Positions 43,157 through 55,382 of a DNA stretch of 64,000 bases are shown here, piece by piece. Each line of letters opens with the position of its first letter. Position 1 is the first letter of the stretch. This DNA is from Termitomyces sp. T153 (Eukaryota > Basidiomycota > Agaricomycetes > Agaricales > Lyophyllaceae): assembly GCA_018296165.2 (NCBI GenBank), contig JACKQL020000184.1, forward strand, positions 1 to 64,000, written 5' to 3'. A program made the position numbers and the translations under genes. A model generated the notes under the pieces. That model was not told where the DNA came from and searched no databases. It saw nothing but the letters and a program-made list of their open reading frames with translations.

Positions 43157-43445
43157 GTGACGGATGTCTTCGGACCCGCAAATCCAGTGGCAGCACCCAA
43201 AACTCCGTCGGGCAGAGCTAAGAAGAAGAGAGTAGTAATGGAAGAGATAAGGTCAGAGGAGGACTCGGATATGGACACGAAGAATGAAGGAAGATCACAG
43301 AGGAAGGTGAAGGAAAAAGAGGTCCCCCTGACGTTGGAGGCAGTGGTCACCCTGCTACCACACTTCTCGGACCACACAGTCTGGACAGCGCACACCACAC
43401 AACTGGTGTGGTCCATTGCACATAAGTATCAACTCCTGAAACTGG
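43157..43445 (+). pseudogene. Basic/acidic ORF fragment next to the repeat, unidentified
   Basis: An open frame encodes a charged segment (GRAKKKRVVMEEIRSEEDSD) and then THTTQLVWSIAHKYQLLK-like sequence. It is cut by the left end of the TG...CA repeat at 43446, inside which its stop codon lies. CpG content is normal. It could be the N-terminal part of a retroelement protein, but there is no motif to decide. Confidence 0.3.
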
Positions 43446-44591
43446 TGATGTGCTCCTATGCCACCTAGTGCTGTGCAGGAAACCTAAAAAGAGAACCCAA
43501 CACTAGATAGGGTAGCTGGCAGTAGGAAGTTAATAGTAGAGGGCAAGTCAGTAACCATCCCAAAGAATGAGAGCAAGTGCTGGATTGTAAGGTGGAGTTG
43601 AAAGGATCACTATCCCTAGCCTAAGTTGCTAGTGACAGAAAGAAGAATGGGTGAAGGCAGGAAATGTTGCTAAGGCAAAGCCATGTTTGAATGGTGGTAG
43701 AGGAGTTAGGGAGAAGAATAGAAAAGGGGGGGGCAGATGGTAATAGGGAGACTGAACAAGGGACAAACATAAACTAGTTGCTAGCCACAGTCACTAGTGT
43801 TGCTAAGTCAAGCTTAACACAAAGGGCACCCACAGTTGGTACCACACTAAGTTGGAGTCAAAGTTGATAAGACTTGTTGCTAAGTTGTTGTCAACAGTGA
43901 GTGAGGGAGTAGAGTAAAGGTAGAAGCAAAGTGAAATCTCAAGCTGGTAGGCTTAGAGATAGACAGGTTTGATTTGAGGGAGAGTTGATTCTCTGTGATT
44001 TGATGATGAAGCGTCTATGTACAGGCAGTATTTATACTGTTTAAAAATATAGTATGGGAAAGTAAGCAACCAGTCACCACTAGCAACAGCATCTGCCAAT
44101 ATGTTCATGGTTCATACAAGGCATCAGTCTGTAACTAAGTGAAAAATTATAAGCAAAGTCTCTGTGGCATATAATTGTGAATAAGTTCAAAAAGAGCAAG
44201 TTCAATGTCAATACCTGAAGGGTAAACATTGTTCAAGTATGTTGGTAAGCTTGACAAAAGAAATGATAAGTAAAAAAAAGGTGCACATCTGGCAATATGT
44301 CTGTATATGGGAAGAGAAGGCTGTTTTGTTGCCAAGGAGTCACTGGAGTTGCTAATAATCATTGCTAGGAAAGGTTTTGGCCTTACTGTTCTAGACCCAA
44401 GCTCCATGTGATATTCCTTGTGATCAGTAAGTCTCATGGTTGCTAAGGTCCCATGTGAGGGCTACATCAGTCCAGACCTTGGGCTAGGGCCCATGTGCTG
44501 AGTGTCATGTCTTGTGCCAAATTAAAATATTCAGCTGCTGCTAAGTCTGAAATGCTGAAAAATGGTGCTCAGCAACAACTGGGTCTTATCA
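43446..44591 (+). repeat. TG...CA repeat R, left copy (probable LTR), CpG-depleted
   Basis: This 1,146-bp sequence begins TGATGTGCTCCTATGCC and ends GGGTCTTATCA. Its inverted homologue is at 50281-51332. Both copies share the same two end points, start with TG and end with CA, and have no coding capacity. This fits a solo or terminal LTR better than a LINE 5' UTR. Many CG sites of the right copy are TG or CA here. I see no target duplication (ACTGG left, CCAGC right). Confidence 0.65.
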
Positions 44592-45835
44592 CCAGCAACA
44601 AAAGAGAAAACAGATGCTGACTCCAATAACAGAGGCCAGGACATATCAGGGATTGCTAAAGCACTTAGCAGTCTGACAGAAGAAGTTAAGACACTGCAAG
44701 CTAAGATGGAAGGACCACCTAGACTAACTGGAATGGATGGCCTGGTCTCCAACACAACCTCTAAAGCCAACACAGTGACCATGACAGGATCAATCTACAA
44801 ACCAGTCCTACAAACACCCATGCCAACTAAACCACAGAACCCATATCACCCAATGCAACCCAAGAAGCCCATGCAGTCTCATCATCAGTTACACCTCATA
44901 GTCATTGCATGTGGAGAGGAGCTAGGCCAGGAACACTTAAACCCAAGGAACATCGTAGTTGGCATCAATGATGCATTGGCACACACCACCTCAGAGTCAC
45001 ATCAGCACACTACAATCACTGGTGTAATCTCATCATTACAACAAGAGAAAATCAGAAGGGGGCTGACCTACTCAAACACGCCAATGCATTCATACACATA
45101 TTCAATGTTCCAGAAGAATCCCTTGAGCTGACTATGGACAAATGGTGATACAAAGTATGCATAGATGGGGTCTGGACTGGCAGAGTGGGCACTGTTCTTG
45201 CACTGGATGAGCTAGTGGAGGAACTCATGCTGAACAACCTGGTAATGTTGATAGTGAAACTGATATCAAAGCCAAAGTGGATCAGGTCTCTGGAGGACCT
45301 TGGAGAGCAAGAGCATTCCTCAATTGTTTTGGAATTTGGGACAGAGGATGAGGCTACCAGAGTACTTCACCAGAAGTACTTTGCACTATTTTCAAAGTAT
45401 TGCAAAGTGGTTGTGCATGCCAACCACCTGCCAGTACTACAGTGTTGAAACTGCTGGACCTTCAGACACTATGCAGCATGTTGCCAATCTGAGAGATGTT
45501 GCAGGATCTGCTTGGACAAACACAATGAGAACTCCCACATGGACATTGAGATGGACACAAATGGTGAGGTTAGCCCAGCAAAATGCACCAACTGTGGAGG
45601 GAAGCACCTGTCTGTGGATTGGAACTGCTCAGAAAGGATGAGTAAAGTGGGAGCAGCAAGAGAGAGGGAGGGGAAGAAGATGGTGGAAGGGGGAGGCCAG
45701 ACAAGAAGAAGGGGGGGAATATCAAAAGTAGAAACAGGAAATCCAGATGAGATGGGGAAGAATTCATGGAGGTCACATGGAAACAGCAAAAGGCAAAGAA
45801 GGACAGCACAACAAGAGGCACAGCAGAGGAAATAA
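44592..45835 (+). pseudogene. Tad1-like LINE ORF1 (nucleic-acid-binding protein)
   Basis: Open blocks read GIAKALSSLTEEVKTLQAKM (coiled coil) and HHQLHLIVIACGEELG. They continue with ELVEELMLNNLVMLIVKL and EQEHSSIVLEFGTEDEATRV, then PVLQC, stop, NCWTFRHYAACC. CTNCGGKHLSVDWNC follows, a CCHC-type knuckle near the end. This order is typical of ORF1 of Tad/R1-like non-LTR retrotransposons in basidiomycetes. Stops at about 45131, 45148 and 45448 break it. A frame starting at 44562 begins inside the adjacent repeat R, so the true start of ORF1 is lost. Confidence 0.75.
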
Positions 45836-45889
45836 CCACAGGAGACAGAGAGAGTGAAGTCACAGATAAATACATAAACATGTGATTAC

Positions 45890-46330
45890 AAAACTGATAA
45901 TAGTCATTCAATTGAATATCAATTGAAGCAAGCTAGTGTGCCACATGGTGCTCAACACATTTATAAACCAATTCAACATTTGAGCCAGCATGGGATAGGA
46001 TTGGAAAGACCAGATGGGACCAGTAGCATGCACTGAATGGACCCCAATCCTCCCAGTCACCAAAATTGCCAAGGGACAGAGACCCCAAACAATGGCATAC
46101 ACCCAAGCAAGACCAGACTTTGCAGTCACCCTACAGTTGGACTTAGCACAAGATCTAGATATTCAGATTCTTGACATAGAACAGGGTACATACCCCACCA
46201 CAAAAATAGTGAATATTTACAGCCAACTGAAGACAAAAACCCCAAACCCACTGCATACCAACACCTCAATGGGGCTACAGGACATACAACTACTGTAACA
46301 GAGTCTCCATTACTCCTCAGTATCAATACT
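45890..46330 (+). pseudogene. LINE ORF2, start of the endonuclease domain only
   Basis: After ORF1 a frame with many stops reads an APE-type endonuclease beginning (GPVACTEWTPILPVTKIAKG, then DLDIQILDIEQGTYPTTKIV and NIYSQ). The NIYSQ/NIYND motif and spacing fit LINE endonucleases. The sequence ends near 46330 without reverse transcriptase, so the LINE is 3'-truncated, unlike the usual 5' truncation, and was presumably cut by a later event. Confidence 0.55.
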
Positions 46331-46617
46331 CTGTATATTAATTCATTTACATTATTGCTAAGTAGCATCACATGACACTACCTTTAAATACTGACCTTTG
46401 AATTACATAAGGCAGCACCTTACTTCATACTTTGTAGACTGGACAAATCGACTGGTTTTGACTTATGAGGTGTGAACTGTAAGTTGTGGTGACCTGTAAT
46501 GGAAACATTACATTTTTTTAAGTCAAACAAGCATGTACTTGTTTGTGGAGCTAGAAGCTGAACTTCTGAGAAAAGAAGTTCACTGCTACAAATTACAATC
46601 AGAACATTAAAATATTA

Positions 46618-49340
46618 ATGTACACCTTCCACATGGGCACAGCAGTGATCATGGAAGGTCAGGTGCTTGGGCCTAGGTCTGAGGCAGGGTTCAATGGAAC
46701 AGTGCAAACTGCTCCACATGAACCAGTGGATGTTACCACATCACACTATGGCATGGAGAGAGAGAGTGGAGTGATGCCAGGAGGACTACCAGCAGTTACT
46801 CCTGTTCAACCATCCTTGGGTGGTTGAATGAGCTCCACAATGGAGGACACTTAAGTGCCCTCTGCTCAAATGTACCTGATGGTAGAGTTGGAGGGTGCAG
46901 TGGGGGCAGTGAGCAAGGGGAAGACTCCCTTGCATGCATGTACTGTGCCACAAGTGGAAGGACCAAGATCCTTCCCAGAGGCCACAGGAGGCCTTAGTGA
47001 CCCCTCAATGGTGATTACACTACTGAGGAGTGAAAAAGAAGCTTTTCACAGAGCCCATGGCCCTGTTTGCTTGCAAGCAGGATTGACACTGGGCCTATGC
47101 ACAGTGGGCCCCTCAGCATTCATTGAGACAATTCCAGAAGATGTTGGAGACACCTCAGATACTGATGGTGAAGCAAACCCAGATGACATCCTCCATAGTA
47201 GGGTGCTGGTAATCTGGCAAGAGCAGGTTGAGTTCCCAAAGACTTCAACCCAGCAATGTCCAGCTGTGAGAGTAGCTAAACATATCACAATCCAGCAGTC
47301 ATTGGGTGAGGAAATCATCCCAATTGACCCTGTAAAGTTCATGGAACTTTATATGATTTTTTTAGTGCAGGAGGTAGCAGACTACCTTCAGTAGAAGAAA
47401 GTACAGAGATTGCAGGCATCATCCATAATGCCATTGCCATTTGTAGGTGGGGCTCCATTACTGCCACTGTCTCTGGTCAACAAAGCATTGACCCTATTAC
47501 AAGTGCTGCAGCAGCCTGGAGAGATGCCACATGACTACATGGCACAACAGGCTGCAGTAGACCATCAGAGATGGGCTATAATGGGCATGATTATGGCTCC
47601 TGATCTAGCTTCAACAGAAGCCAGGTCAGTGATTATAATTGAGCAATCTGTAGTGTATAGGAGAACTGCTGGGTTAACATGTAGGGTATAGACCTGGGAA
47701 GACAGAATTGTGTTGCAGCAATTTTGCAAGGGTAGTCCTACATCCAGGAGAATACTGCCTATGATGTGTGGCCTGAGAAATATGTTCTACCAGAATGTAC
47801 TAGGCCCATAAACCAGAAAGAGTGAGATTCTCATTTTCCCCTGGCAGACAAGCATGTTGGGACTATGAGTTGCCCAACTGTGTATCATTGGGTGACTGAC
47901 CAGGAAGGGAATGCTCCTCCAAGTTGATCTGGTAACCAAGCACTGGGTAAAGTAGATCTCCAATGGAGATCACCTGGGGGTGATCCTGCATCCACTCTGT
48001 CCTTGACACCTTGGTGTGGACTGCCTGGGCCAGGTGGAGGTGGTGGGGGACTCAGAAGAGGACTGCCTTTTCCTGGTCAAGGACCATCACTGCCCTTAAA
48101 AGGAGGTCTGCTAAATCCAAATGGACCAGGTAATGGTCCAGTGGATGAGGAGGATGACAAGGGTTGTAGAGCTAGTAGGAGGAGAACTACAGTCCTCCCA
48201 GAGAGACAGCCACAGCAGTTTTTAATGCTGCCACAACATCATGTACAAATCACCACTCCTGGAGTGGAGGAGGCCCACAAATATCACTGCCAGACAATGC
48301 ATGATCATCTACAGGTAGTGATAGAGCAAATGCTTGCTGTCCAACTGGAAAGTCCAGATGGACTCAAGCTTAGGAGGAGTGATCTGTCAAAGATGAGATG
48401 ATCACTCCATATGCTGGATCTGCCAAGTTCAGTGAACTTGAAGACTGGCTAATGAGCATCTGCATGTTTTATGCAGTAGCCCAATCTGGTGGAGATGGGT
48501 ATGAGCATGAGAAAGTCCTGATTCTGATGGACTTCCTTGCTGCAGGTGCCCTGAAATGGTACCTGCAACATGCAATACATGTCAACAGAACCCAGATCCA
48601 CTGGAGATTCAAGGATGTGATCATCAGATTGTACAATTGATTTGTACAGCCCTCAACAATGCAGGATGCACACAATGTGGTGTATGCAGTCAAAGAGGGA
48701 GTGCAAGGATTTTATGATGCCTTGCTTGACCATGCTCAAAACATGGCCATGTTTCCCAACAAATTCACTATTTGTGAGTGGTTTTTGGAGTTTTGGAGGG
48801 GATATGCTCTGACATGCTTGTGGCATTAATACACAATGGTGGGCTTGCTGTAAGGGCAACCTCTGGAGGCTGTGGCTCAATCACACAACTGGCAAAGGGA
48901 GATCCAAAGTTTATTCAGCATGGTGCAGTGTCTACAAGCTTAACTACACACCTGGCAAAGGGAGATCCAAGGAGAACAAGTCTGAGGATCCCCAATGCCA
49001 GTGTTTGAGAAATTTACTGGAAGTCACATGACCGAGTCACATGCATTGGCAGGTTGGCAGATCACATGATTGTATGACAAAGTCACATGCATCAATTGAG
49101 GGGCAACACTTGTCTAAATTATTGACAGAGAACCAGTGCAGCCTGAGGGCTAGGACTAGGACCAATAGATATGGAAATGGAAGGAGAATTAAGGAAAACT
49201 ATGATGGAGGAAATCTGACAAGAACTGGAGGAGGAGGAGGGGAAACAAGTGGGATGTCCCCTGACATCACCCCCCCTCTAGCATGTAGTGTCTTGACATA
49301 CTGGGTAGAAGAAGTCACAAATTTCCTGGTCAGCTGCTGA
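46618..49340 (+). pseudogene. Ty3/gypsy gag remnant of a second element
   Basis: Several open blocks precede a clear retrotransposon gag core at about 48390-48780 (PYAGSAKFSELEDWLMSICM, GALKWYLQHAIHVNRTQIHW, then VQGFYDALLDHAQNMAMFPN). This matches the basidiomycete gypsy gag layout. The block 46855-47394 and a Gly-rich block near 48003-48100 are probably the gag N-terminal region. Stops after GLYN-type ends and loss of sequence after 48800 show decay. No protease or polymerase follows; the next element's LTR starts at 49621. CpG is nearly absent. Confidence 0.65.
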
Positions 49341-49620
49341 AATGGGGTAGATCTCTTAAATGGCTTTTGGGGCATTGGGATGCCTATGGTAGAAGTTCCA
49401 GACTAGGGCTGGTGCATGTATGTTAGCCTGCAGTTTTCAAGAAATGTCCTCAATGCCATATCCCTTCCATTTCACCTTGAACTGCAACTTCCCTTGGAAT
49501 ATCCTGCTATCCAAGATTTACTCCACTTCATACTCCTCCTCATCATTGACCAGGACTGGTGGTGGGGGTGGCTTAGGGTGAAGGCCTTGGATTGGATCCT
49601 CTGGAGCTGGAAATAGCTTA
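49341..49620. other. Flank between gag remnant and gypsy LTR
   Basis: No gene. It may be further decayed gag sequence. The five bases before the LTR are GCTTA; no matching copy marks the other end of the gypsy element within the window. Confidence 0.4.
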
Positions 49621-50280
49621 TGTCACAACCTGCTCCCTAGACCCCTGACATTGTTTCCAGTCCTCCCCAATGCCCCGCCAAACTCCCCCAACCCTTGTCC
49701 ACTCTCCACGCCCACTCCGAATAACTCTGACACTTCTTTGGCAAACCCTGATGGCTCCCTGATCAACTCCGATGCCTTCTCCACAGCCATTGATGCATCC
49801 TCTGACTTCCTCTGAGCTCCTGAGACTTCCCCCACCATTCCTGACCACGTCACACACCCTCAACCCCCTACCCTAATTCCCCTGACCTGCTCCAGAGTGC
49901 CCCAAAGACCCCAGAGCAGCTCGCTTTCCAGCTAATCCCATCAGAATGTCACTGCGGCCTGCCCTGCAATCGCACCTGACACCTGTTGACTCCACGCAGC
50001 TCTGTTGAGCCCTGCTGCCATACCCTCTGTCCTCCAGAGCCACCCAGTAGTCAGTATATAAGTTGTAGAGTAACTCCTGGTACTTTAGTCTTGATATTGC
50101 ATTTACTGGTTTCTTGTGTCTTGTGTTTTGTTTTGCCTCTGCCTCTATTTTTAGTCTCAAATCTATCTCTGTTCTCTGTCTTGTCTTGCCTTGTCTCTGT
50201 CTTGTCTTGACTGTACAGATTTCCTTTGTTTCTCCAAGTTCCTTTCATCTCCAACAACAGTACGAACCCCATGCACACGC

Positions 50281-50911
50281 TGATGAGCCCCAGTTTTTGC
50301 TGAGCACCATTTTTGGCATTCTTGTGGCATTGCAGACTTAGCGGCAGCTGACTACTTTGTATTTGACACAAGTCACAACACTCAGCACATAGGACCAAGC
50401 CTGAGGGTTGGACCAAAGCATGAGACCCTAGCGACCACGAGACTTATTGAGCACGGGAAATATCATGAGGAGTCTGGAGCTTGGGCCTAGATAATCAAGG
50501 CCTAGACCCCCTAGCGACAATTACTAGAGACCCTAGTGATCCTAGTGACAAAACGGCGTTCTCCTACCATATAGAGACAAATTATCAGATGCATACCTTT
50601 TTACTATCATTTCGTTTGCCGAGCTTACCAACACACTGAACAGTGTCTACACTTCAGGGGTTGACATCGGACTCTTTTCTTGTTTTGGTTGTGTTAGCAA
50701 TTAAGCGTCGCCAAGACTTTGCCTAGGATTTTTCACTTAGTTACAGACTGACGCCTTGTATGCACCATAAGCACAGTGACAGACGCCGTCGCTAGTAGTA
50801 CTTATTTGTTTACTTTTACATACTATACTTCAAAACGTATAAATACTAACTGTACATAGACACATACATACAGGAGAAAGAATGGAGAACCCCCTTCAAA
50901 GTCAACTAGCT

Positions 50912-50955
<44 letters not shown>

Positions 50956-51332
50956 AGCCTACCAGCTCTATATTACACTTTGCCTTTCTTTCCCTTATCC
51001 TGTCTTTGACTCCGGCTTAGCAACGAGCCTCCTCTACTTCAACTTTGACTTAGTTTGGTACCAACTGTGAGTACCTATTCACGTTAATTTGACTTAGCAA
51101 TGCTAGCAACTTTGGCTAGTAATTAGATCAAGTTTGTCCCCTGCCTCCGCTGGTGATAGTGCCTTCTTTCTACTTCACCCCCACGTCACAACTTTTGCTC
51201 TAGTTCTCTGGGACGGTTACTGACTCGCCCTCAACTATTAAGTTCCTACTGCCAGCTACTCTATCTAGTGACTAGTGTCAGGTCCTCTCTTTAGGTTTCC
51301 TGCACGGCACTAGGTGGCATAGGACCACATCA
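50281..51332 (-). repeat. TG...CA repeat R, right copy (probable solo LTR) inserted in the gypsy LTR
   Basis: Read on the minus strand it begins TGATGTGGTCCTATGCC and ends GGGGCTCATCA, 1,052 bp, the inverted homologue of 43446-44591. The flanks ACGC (50277-50280) and ATGC (51333-51336) look like a 4-bp target duplication with one C/T difference. It contains a (CT)21 microsatellite absent from the left copy and has normal CpG content, so it is the less mutated copy. Confidence 0.75.
50913..50954. repeat. (CT)n microsatellite, about 21 units
   Basis: An uninterrupted CT dinucleotide run of 42 bases lies inside repeat R. The homologous position of the left copy (near 43945) has only a short GAGATAGACAGG-type sequence, so the expansion is specific to this copy. 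Confidence 0.95.
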
Positions 51333-51713
51333 ATGCTATGACCCCTGAACATTCTTACAACAACTCCAGACCTTGCTCCCCACTCGGCTCCAGAATCCAT
51401 CAAGTCTTGGTGATCCTCCATCAAACTCTGGCCCCGCCCCCATCATTTACAAAGCCTCTGCTTACCCTGCAGTCTATCTGTGCACCCACAAACTTGTTCC
51501 TGATGCCCACCCAGGTTTAACATCTAATATACTTGGTCTTAGACTTCTCCAGACTGCTCCAGACTTGCTTGGACTGCTCCCCCTTGCTTCCCTTCACAAG
51601 TCCCTTCACTCCACACCAACCCCAGGATGCTAGGCTATAAGCGCAGGACATCACATCTGCCTAGTAAGGATTCACCAGTGTAGCTGAGCCTCCATCATCA
51701 GCAGAACCTGACA

Positions 51714-51730
51714 TAATATCAAGACTCCCC
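51714..51730 (+). promoter_or_regulatory. Possible primer-binding site of the gypsy element
   Basis: TAATATCAAGACTCC directly follows the LTR. It resembles, with several mismatches, the TGGTATCAGAGC-type primer-binding site complementary to initiator tRNA-Met. The position is right but the match is imperfect, possibly through decay. Confidence 0.3.
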
Positions 51731-51745
51731 CTTACCCCATTCTTG

Positions 51746-54048
51746 ATGTCTGCGTATAACCCCGCATACAACCCCACTGGCTACCTAACTGACATCTATG
51801 GTTGGCTGGTTCCTGAAAACCCTTATGCCCTGTTCTATCCAGGCCCCCTTGCAGATTAGTATGTTCCCTGCCACTGGACTCCTGATCCCAACCAGGTGTT
51901 CTATGCACCCTCCATCAGCCAAGGAATCCCTCCAGGCTGGTGCTGCCCCCCAGCATTCCCTGCTGATGGCAACAATCCCTGCATGTACTCTGGAGAATAC
52001 CCCGCAGCGCCCCCCAACCCTGCCTACCTTCCCCCCACCCACTATTATGCATACCCAGTCCCTGCTGCAGCTCCTTTGGAACACCCAGATAATTATTCTC
52101 CCTCCCGTCTGCCATTCTCTGCTCAACTTCCCCCTTTCTCCAGACAGCAAAGGGTCGAAGCCTATATCCAACAGTGTGATGAAGTCCTCCATTTCCTCCA
52201 TCTCTCTACAGCAGAATTTGCAAGACACGCCTGCACTCTCCTCGTCAACCTAGGCTACCCCAACACTCCCACAACTCTGGAAGTTTGGGCAGATCAACTC
52301 CTCAACTTCCATGAATGCTACCTGCAAGGAAATCTCCCAGAAGCTACACAAGGCACCTTGGGCATTGATGTCAACCTCCAGAACGAGCTCCGCACCCTGG
52401 TTGAGGAGATCCACACTAGTCCTAACCCTCGCCCATTTGAGGATCCTCTGGACTTCTTCCGCTCCTTCCATGTGCAATGTGAGGAACCTGTCAGGACATG
52501 AAGTGAAGCCCTGCCTCCCATTCTCCACCAGCAGGAAGAGCTCAATGCAGCCTCCAACATCTTGAGGAACCTCAACCCCACAGGAGGATTATTTGACCAA
52601 TCCGCTGCTCACACCCTGGCCCTTTCAGCTCACCCCCAGGCCAACTCCATCCCCAGCACCTTTTGTACCTGGGATCAGCCTGACGCCACCAAACCCTGTG
52701 TGCAATGGCTGCCCCCACACATTGACAATGACAACCAGACCCTTTCCTACATTGACGAGCCTGGAAACCCCACCAACAAGCCTGCCCCACGCAATGGCCC
52801 TCCACAAGACCACCCCCCCCCACTTCAATCTCTGCACCCCCCATGTCAATGCCCCTCTGCCCTGTCCCAACGTCCCAGTTCCCCGGAGGACCCCCTCCCC
52901 CTCAATGGGCTCCAGGGCCTCCCTCAGGCAATGCAGGCCAACCCCCCAGTGGAGGACCACCCAACAGCAGACCCCCTGGAGGATGGGGCCCAGCTATGGA
53001 CAACTTTCCCCAGCATAAAAATGGAAACAATTATTACTACTACTACAATGCCAGACCTCCACCCCAAACTTAAAACCCACAGGATGACACTCATGATGCA
53101 CTTGCTCAAGAAGGCAAACTCGACATTCAAAAGCCTGAACCCTTCACTGGCCATGACCCCCAGAAGTGGCACATCTTCTTGATCCAGTGTCTAATGATGT
53201 TCCAAGCTAAGCCCATTACTTTCCAACTTGAGAGCTCACGAGTAGCATTTGCCACATTGTATTTGCAGGATATTGGCTTCAATCATTATACTGCACTACT
53301 CTGGTTTGATCCCAACAACCCCGTACTCTCCAATTGGCTTGCTTTCACCCAGGAATTCTCGAGTAAGTTCAGCATCTTTGATACTGTAGCAGAAGTGGAG
53401 GAGAATCTATTCAACCTCTGAATGCGTGACAACAAATGTTTCATGACCTTTATCGTATGATTCAAAAGGGAAGCTTACGAGACTCAGTGGAATTACAATG
53501 CCCTCTGCTTCACCCTCTGTCATGCCCTGCCTCAACAGATCAAGGACATCCTTTGCCTTGCACCCAAGCAAACCACCTACAACAGATACAAGGTGCTCAT
53601 TACCCAGGTTGACCAACATTACTGGGAAGATATCAACGGCATTCAATCCTCAATCCCTGCCAACCCTGCACCCTGTTTCCCCCCAGGCCAAGGAACCTCC
53701 AACACCAATTGACCCCCAAGACAACGCCCACCTGCCCAGCTCAATGCTGCCAACCTCCATCAAACCCCAGAGCTCCTGGATGCTGACTCTAATGACCATG
53801 ACGACATTTCAGACTCTGCTAATGATCAAAGAGCCCTGTGCGTGAACAAGATTTGGGATAGGCCATGGATCGATGTACCGGAGGAGACACAGGAGAAACA
53901 ACAGAAAGAGGGTGCATGCATTCTATGTAGTGAGCAGGGGCACTTTATCCGCAGTTGTCCTAATCAACAGGTGATGGGACACGCCATCTGGACAATTGAC
54001 AGAGAAGACTGTGATTACCAGTTTACAGAAAACGAGTCAGTGGTTTAG
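51746..54048 (+). pseudogene. Gypsy gag
   Basis: The frame starts at MSAYNPAYNPTGYLTDIYGW (51746) with a TAG at about 51857. It continues through 51896-52501 (Pro/Tyr-rich, then RVEAYIQQCDEVLHFLHLST). The capsid-like core is at about 53080-53650 (PEPFTGHDPQKWHIFLIQCL, FDPNNPVLSNWLAFTQEFSS), and a CCHC zinc knuckle C-ILCSEQGHFIRSC follows near 53920. Stops at about 52499, 53070, 53419, 53458 and 53710 interrupt it; several are TGA. The product would form the nucleocapsid. Knuckle residues are intact. Confidence 0.75.
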
Positions 54049-54099
54049 GTCTTGAAGACACACTAGACTATGGACCAGACTCCGACGTCTTCTCCACCC

Positions 54100-55217
54100 T
54101 GGCCACACTTCTCCACACAATGGTACTCGCCACAGACAACCTCCCAGCACACCTCCCCTCTCACTCTTCCACCACCCTTCTCCTCTGCACTACTCTCCCT
54201 TTCTCTGACAACCCCATCCCCACACTAGTCGATAGCAGTGCCACAGATAACTTCATCAACAAGTTCCTGGTGGCACTGGCTCCCCACCTCCTCTGATGCC
54301 TCCCTGCTCTGATCCCTCTCAAACTCTTTGATGGAGACCCCACCCCAGCCAGAGACATCACACACTGCCTGGAAATGACCATGACCTTCACCAATGAACA
54401 ACAACAAGGACTCTGACTACTTGTCACAAAGCTACACTCCTCTACCCCCATCATCTTAGGATTCTCATGGCTCTGCTCCACCAATCCCCATATCGATTGG
54501 CCCAGCCTCACCCTCTGCCTCAACTGGGACAACCCCACTGACTCCAAACTGGTACCCTTCAATGTCTCACCCTCCTCTGAGAACCCCAAGACCACAATCA
54601 ACCACCCCTGGACTCTTCTGCAGCTCTGCTCCAGGTCCATGCAGTCATTCGTCATCCATGTCCAACTCAACAGCTCACTCAAGGTACTCCCCACCCTTGT
54701 CAACAGTGGCATCTCCAGTACCTTCATCAGCAATTGGCTTGACCTCCAATGCAACAACCTCAACAAACTCTTTGAGCTCCAACTCTTCAACAGAAGCCCT
54801 GCCATGACAGGAATCACCCAATACCATGACACCACCCTCACCCTCGACAATGATCTGCAGTTCCAGGCCCAGCTCCTTATCACCCAATTACCCCCATTGA
54901 CTCCAATTGTGCTCGGACTCCTGTGGCTGCAAGACGTCAACCCCAACATTGACTGAAAGAACCTCACCATGCAATTCCCCGGCCCCAAAGCAAGTTTAGC
55001 GGCTGCCATTCCCCTCCATCTCCAGTCCAACTCGAACTCCGATGTCTCCAACTCTAGTGCCAGCACCTCTGGAGCAACCCAGAGTCCCACAGCCTCTGAT
55101 GGCAACCCTGACAGTGAAGAAAGCACAACTCCACCTCGGTCATCCTTGATCAAATTGCAATGGTTGCCTCCCAACATACCTCGGAGTCAATACAAAGGCC
55201 TGAGGTACTCCAATTAG
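54100..55217 (+). pseudogene. Gypsy protease region
   Basis: An aspartic protease-like active site appears as PTLVDSSATDNFI near 54217-54260, where retroviral-type proteases have D-S/T-G; Gly is replaced by Ser, explainable by CG to CA in GCGGT. A flap-like IILGFSWLCSTNPHIDW follows. A second similar unit (TLVNSGISSTFI near 54695, then IVLGLLWLQDVNPNID) suggests a duplicated protease-like domain. TGA stops lie at about 54294, 54413 and 54953. Confidence 0.65.
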
Positions 55218-55382
55218 CAATGCCCAAACCCCCCAACCAACTCCACCACCACTCTGGACTTCACCACTTCCACCCTAACATCTACCTCTGTTGACTCCAA
55301 AAACCTCGATATTAAAATCATTGGTGCTGTCCCCTTTGCACGCATCCTACAAGATGGCACCCCTGCCTTTCAGTTACAAATC

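Larger units (their letters stand above)
49621..51713 (+). repeat. Gypsy 5' LTR (about 1,037 bp), split by repeat R
   Basis: It starts TGTCACAACCTGCTCCC and ends GCAGAACCTGACA (TGTCA/TGACA ends). It aligns along its length with the solo LTR at 61927-63009. Between 50281 and 51332 it is interrupted by repeat R. Removing R and one copy of a 4-bp duplication restores continuity with the other LTR. It retains more CpG than the internal region. Confidence 0.9.

Noticed and set aside
51785..52228. Minus-strand ORF in the gypsy gag
   Set aside because: Antisense of gag; C-rich coding strand leaves the complement open by chance.
54161..55177. Long minus-strand open frame (338 aa)
   Set aside because: It is the antisense of the gypsy protease region; the open frame results from strong strand base bias and has no domain.
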